Of a stretch of 10,362 bases of DNA, positions 7,437 to 10,362 are shown piece after piece. Under the pieces are notes generated by a model, which was not told the DNA's origin, did not search any database, and saw only the letters and a list, made by a program, of their open reading frames with translations. Made by a program: the position numbers and the translations under genes. The stretch's first letter is position 1. Each line of letters begins with the position of its first letter. This stretch comes from Anaerolineales bacterium UBA6668 (GTDB taxonomy: Bacteria > Chloroflexota > Anaerolineae > Anaerolineales > UBA6668). The DNA is taken from positions 16,651-27,012 of the forward strand of contig DKKK01000043.1 in the NCBI GenBank assembly GCA_002455215.1, written 5' to 3'.

Positions 7437-8705
7437 ATGAATTCACCTAAAAAACCGATGGTTTGGCGTTTGGTCTTGGCATTTGTTGCTTTAGACCTAT
7501 TTTTGTGCGGCTTTATTCCCTGGCTTGGCTGGCAATATGTGCAAAACAGTGAGAAAGTCCAAGCAATTACCGTGCAACTTAGTTCGGGTAGTGCCACTGT
7601 TACCCGCCCAGAGCTTGGCATTGCCGAAAGTATGCCCGCTAGTTTGGATGGGTTAAGCGAAGGCAGTCAACTGGTGGTGTCTCCCGACTCGCAGGTGGTG
7701 GTGGTGTATAAGAACCCCGAGGATGGGCAAATTTTAGAAACCCTGCAATTGTATGGCAACACGTTACTGACATTAACCAGCCACCGCTTGCGCCGCTTTG
7801 AATGGAGCCGCCTACCCAACCAAACTCTGCTAACGCTAGAGCAAGGGCGTATGCGATTGCTGGTTTCGAATGAGACTTTTCACAACGGGCAAATTCAGGT
7901 GCAAACACCGCATGGGCTAGTGGAAATTACCCAGCCGGGTGCCTACTCAATAGAAATAATTGGCGGGAGTAGTGTACGCAATGCGAACACCGATGTGATT
8001 GTTTCGCAGGGGCAAGCGACAGTGGTGGTAGGGGAACAACGCCTGCTCTTGCAAGATAGGCAACGCGCCTTACTCGATGGCACAAACCTACCGACTTTGG
8101 ATACCAATGTCGCCCGCAACTTGGTGTTAGACAACAATTTTCTAAACCCGCTCGGCAATACCTGGCAAGCTTTCCAAAAGCGTGACCTAGCTTCTGACCC
8201 CGAAGGGTTGATTGAAAGTATCAGTTTGGAAGGCTTTACCGCCCTACACTTTCAACGCATTGGCACGCGCTGGGGGGAAGTAGGTGTCACACAACCGCTA
8301 AACCGCGATGTACGCGACTATACGCGGGTCGTGCTTAGTTTGGCGGCACTTATCAAAGACCAGAGCTTGCCGGTTTGCGGAATTCGCGGGTCGGAATGTC
8401 CGCTGATGGTAAAAATTGTGTACATTGATGCTTCCGGCAAAGAAAATGAGTGGTTGCAAGGATTTTACAGCCAGGGGACACCCTCCAATACGTATCCCAA
8501 CCGTTGTGTGACTTGTGCCTCGCTAACCAACGAACATATCCGCGTGAACGCTGGTTTTTGGCGCTATTATGATACCGATAATTTGATTCAAGTGTTGACC
8601 CGCAATGGTAGCGCTCCGGTTACATTAAAATCCATCACCCTGTACGCACAAGGGCATACCTTTGACAGCTATGTCTCACAGGTCAATATCTTAGCGCAAG
8701 AATAA
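7437..8705 (+). CDS. Membrane-anchored FecR-like domain protein with a four-cysteine C-terminal domain
   Basis: 422 residues. A short cytosolic start (MNSPKKPMVW) leads to one hydrophobic helix at about 11-32, so most of the protein should lie outside the membrane. Residues ~45-240 are beta-rich and FecR-like; TPHGLVEITQPGAYSIEI (157-174) is the clearest hallmark, followed by VIVSQGQATVVVG. The C-terminal half (from NLVLDNNFLNPLGNTWQ, about 225 onward) looks like a galactose-binding-type beta sandwich and contains two cysteine pairs, C314/C321 (CGIRGSEC) and C357/C360 (CVTC), possible disulfides. In classical FecR proteins the domain signals to an anti-sigma/sigma pair; no sigma factor is adjacent here, so that role is not supported. 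The frame runs back to 7278, but that start would overlap the DUF2007 gene and its promoter, so I chose ATG 7437 behind the extended -10. The stop TAA directly abuts the next ATG. Confidence 0.8.
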   Translation: MNSPKKPMVWRLVLAFVALDLFLCGFIPWLGWQYVQNSEKVQAITVQLSSGSATVTRPELGIAESMPASLDGLSEGSQLVVSPDSQVVVVYKNPEDGQILETLQLYGNTLLTLTSHRLRRFEWSRLPNQTLLTLEQGRMRLLVSNETFHNGQIQVQTPHGLVEITQPGAYSIEIIGGSSVRNANTDVIVSQGQATVVVGEQRLLLQDRQRALLDGTNLPTLDTNVARNLVLDNNFLNPLGNTWQAFQKRDLASDPEGLIESISLEGFTALHFQRIGTRWGEVGVTQPLNRDVRDYTRVVLSLAALIKDQSLPVCGIRGSECPLMVKIVYIDASGKENEWLQGFYSQGTPSNTYPNRCVTCASLTNEHIRVNAGFWRYYDTDNLIQVLTRNGSAPVTLKSITLYAQGHTFDSYVSQVNILAQE

Positions 8706-10362
8706 ATGATAACCCCTATGCGAAGCTATTCGGCACGCTTGAAATCTGCGCTCCTGCCCTTAAGAAAAAAAGCGCCTGCATGGAGCCTATCGGTTTTCAA
8801 AAGTGCAAAGTGGTTGAGCTTGCTCATCCCGATAAGCCTGTACCTGTGGCTGGCTTTACCAAACCTATCTCTACCCGGCTTGCACAATGACGAAGCCCAG
8901 GAAGCGGGCTTACAAGCCTACCAACTGGCGAGTGGGCAACCAGTCACCTTGTTTCGCGGGATTGGATTAGCCGGAATGCCTATTATGGTGCAGGATTATA
9001 TCGGGGCATTAAATGTGTATCTGGTGATGCCGTTTGTGCGCCAATTTGGACCCAACGCGGTGTCGGTACGCCTGCCCTTTGTCGGGTTTGCCGCACTTAG
9101 CTTAGTGCTCTTCTTTGCATGGATTCGCCAGCAATGGGGATTCCGTCCGGCATGGGTAGCCACTTTGCTATTGGCAGTGCATCCGGGTTTTGTGTTTTGG
9201 AGCCGGCAGGGTGTGCTGGTCGCCTTTTTGACATTGCCGCTGTGCATTGCCCTGGGCTGGCTGTGGCAAACGGTCTTGCAAACACCCACTCGCCAGCAAA
9301 AAAGTTGGGTTTGGTTTTTACTCGGCTTGCTATGCGGCATTGGGTTGTACGCCAAATTGCTGTTTATCTGGGCAATCAATGGGTTATTTGGCGCTTGGTT
9401 CATCATCAATCTGGCAAAATGGGTCTTGCGGCGAACCGACTGGCAAATTCAAGATGTGCGTGGCTGGCTTGTCAAGCTGTTTTGGGGCGCAGTAGGAAGT
9501 TTACTGGGCTTGTTGCCCCTACTCTACTACAACCTGCAAAGCAGTGGCACATTGTTGAGTTTTCAGGGCAATCTCTCGCATTCTTATTATGGAGTCAATA
9601 ACGCCAATTTATTGGCAAACCTGACCGCCCGTATCCAGCAAATGCGAGCCGTACTCGCCAGTCGAGAGTATTTTTACCTATTTGGCGAGCAAACCAGCAA
9701 TATTTTCTGGGAGCCAACACTCGCTGTAGCACTCGTCTTAATTGCCTTTGCGAGCCTGCAAAAATTTCGCAAGCGCGACCAAGCCTGGCAGAGCGGAATG
9801 TTCCTGCTCTTAGCATTTGCCCTAACATTTGTGCAATCCATCTTCACCGTTTCGGATTTATTCCACCACCATTTAGCAATGCTGTTACCGTGGCTGGTGT
9901 GTCTGGTGGCAATAGGGCTAGATAGCCTGCAAAAATTTTTGCCAAAAGGCAAAACCACGCAATGGGCAAGTATTTTCATGCTGGGGGTATGCTTGCTTTT
10001 GGCGGGGCGTGATATTCAAGTGAGCCGACACTACCTGCGCGAATTGCAAAAAACCGGTGGATTTGGCACCCTGAGCGATGCCATTTACCGCTTGGCAATC
10101 GAAATGGAGCGCTTTCCGGCTGGTTCACCGATAGTAGCGCTTGATTGGGGCATTAGCCAGCCAATTCGCTACCTGACTGGCGAACAGATGCAACCAGCCG
10201 AATTGTTTGGCTATTCTTGGGAAGTAGATGCTGGCTTTGCCGAACGCCTAGAGCCCTATCTGCAAAATCCAAACAGTGTGTATATTTTGCACTGGGGGCA
10301 AGAAACCATTTTTCCGGGACGCCGCGAAGCCTTAAGTGCCTTAGCAGAAGCTCACAATTTAA
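8706..10362 (+). CDS. GT39-like (GT-C) membrane glycosyltransferase, 3' end cut off by window
   Basis: The frame is open from ATG 8706 to the window end, 552 codons with no stop, so the C-terminus is missing. It looks like a polytopic GT-C enzyme of the GT39/ArnT/PMT group, which transfers a sugar from a polyprenyl-phosphate donor on the outer face of the membrane. After a basic N-terminus, helix 1 (about 37-55) is followed by LHNDEAQEAG with D62 and E63, the acidic pair expected in the first outer loop. SVRLPFVGFAALSLVLFF and LLLAVHPGFVFWSRQGVLV are typical of the next helices. Several more helices lead to a soluble C-terminal part from about residue 440 (SDAIYRLAIEMERF, ALDWGISQPIRYL). The gene begins at the base after the FecR-like stop (TAA|ATG); a second ATG at 8718 is possible. 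Neither has a good Shine-Dalgarno sequence, suggesting coupled translation. The acceptor is unknown. Confidence 0.87.
   Translation, partial: MITPMRSYSARLKSALLPLRKKAPAWSLSVFKSAKWLSLLIPISLYLWLALPNLSLPGLHNDEAQEAGLQAYQLASGQPVTLFRGIGLAGMPIMVQDYIGALNVYLVMPFVRQFGPNAVSVRLPFVGFAALSLVLFFAWIRQQWGFRPAWVATLLLAVHPGFVFWSRQGVLVAFLTLPLCIALGWLWQTVLQTPTRQQKSWVWFLLGLLCGIGLYAKLLFIWAINGLFGAWFIINLAKWVLRRTDWQIQDVRGWLVKLFWGAVGSLLGLLPLLYYNLQSSGTLLSFQGNLSHSYYGVNNANLLANLTARIQQMRAVLASREYFYLFGEQTSNIFWEPTLAVALVLIAFASLQKFRKRDQAWQSGMFLLLAFALTFVQSIFTVSDLFHHHLAMLLPWLVCLVAIGLDSLQKFLPKGKTTQWASIFMLGVCLLLAGRDIQVSRHYLRELQKTGGFGTLSDAIYRLAIEMERFPAGSPIVALDWGISQPIRYLTGEQMQPAELFGYSWEVDAGFAERLEPYLQNPNSVYILHWGQETIFPGRREALSALAEAHNL

Noticed and set aside
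8996..9979. Open frames on both strands inside the GT39-like gene region (for example 8996-9409 minus and 9119-9601 plus).
   Set aside because: They overlap a continuous 552-codon + strand frame with clear GT-C motifs and helices; they show no domain features of their own.

Overview
The window looks like ordinary chromosomal DNA from a free-living bacterium of moderate GC content. The gene set fits Chloroflexota (Anaerolineae-like) best: a LysM/M23 cell-wall hydrolase with an Ig-like middle domain, a FecR-like membrane-anchored protein joined to a GT-C glycosyltransferase, and a DUF2007 protein. This placement is inferred from gene style, not from a marker gene. I see no rRNA, tRNA, CRISPR array, transposase, phage gene or long repeat.

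Left block (1-5351, all + strand). The window opens inside a type IIA (Ca2+-type) P-type ATPase. A family 4 glycosyltransferase follows after 9 bases. After an 84-base gap come a DUF2254 four-helix membrane protein and a short type 1 periplasmic-binding-protein-like lipoprotein, which share a 4-base ATGA overlap. These four genes could be one transcript. A weak hairpin plus T-run at 5414-5436 may end it.

Middle (5352-7368). A secreted hydrolase with two LysM repeats, an Ig-like domain and an M23 zinc peptidase domain has all five active-site residues. It converges on a small minus-strand gene for a DUF2007 protein with an acidic tail. That small gene has the only textbook Shine-Dalgarno sequence in the window.

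Right block (7369-10362). A 69-base intergenic region carries a perfect inverted repeat made of two consensus -10 boxes facing opposite ways (TATAAT-ctg-ATTATA, 7401-7415). It looks like a symmetric bidirectional promoter driving the DUF2007 gene leftward and a FecR-like protein gene rightward. The FecR-like gene stops at TAA and the next gene, a GT39-like membrane glycosyltransferase, starts at the very next base (TAA|ATG). That gene is still open at the window end.

The common theme is the cell envelope: ion pumping, sugar transfer, peptidoglycan hydrolysis, membrane and surface proteins. I found no convincing new defence or mobile system. The points most worth a second look are the symmetric promoter, the FecR-like/GT-C pair with a four-cysteine C-terminal domain and no sigma factor beside it, and the shortened orphan binding protein coupled to DUF2254.
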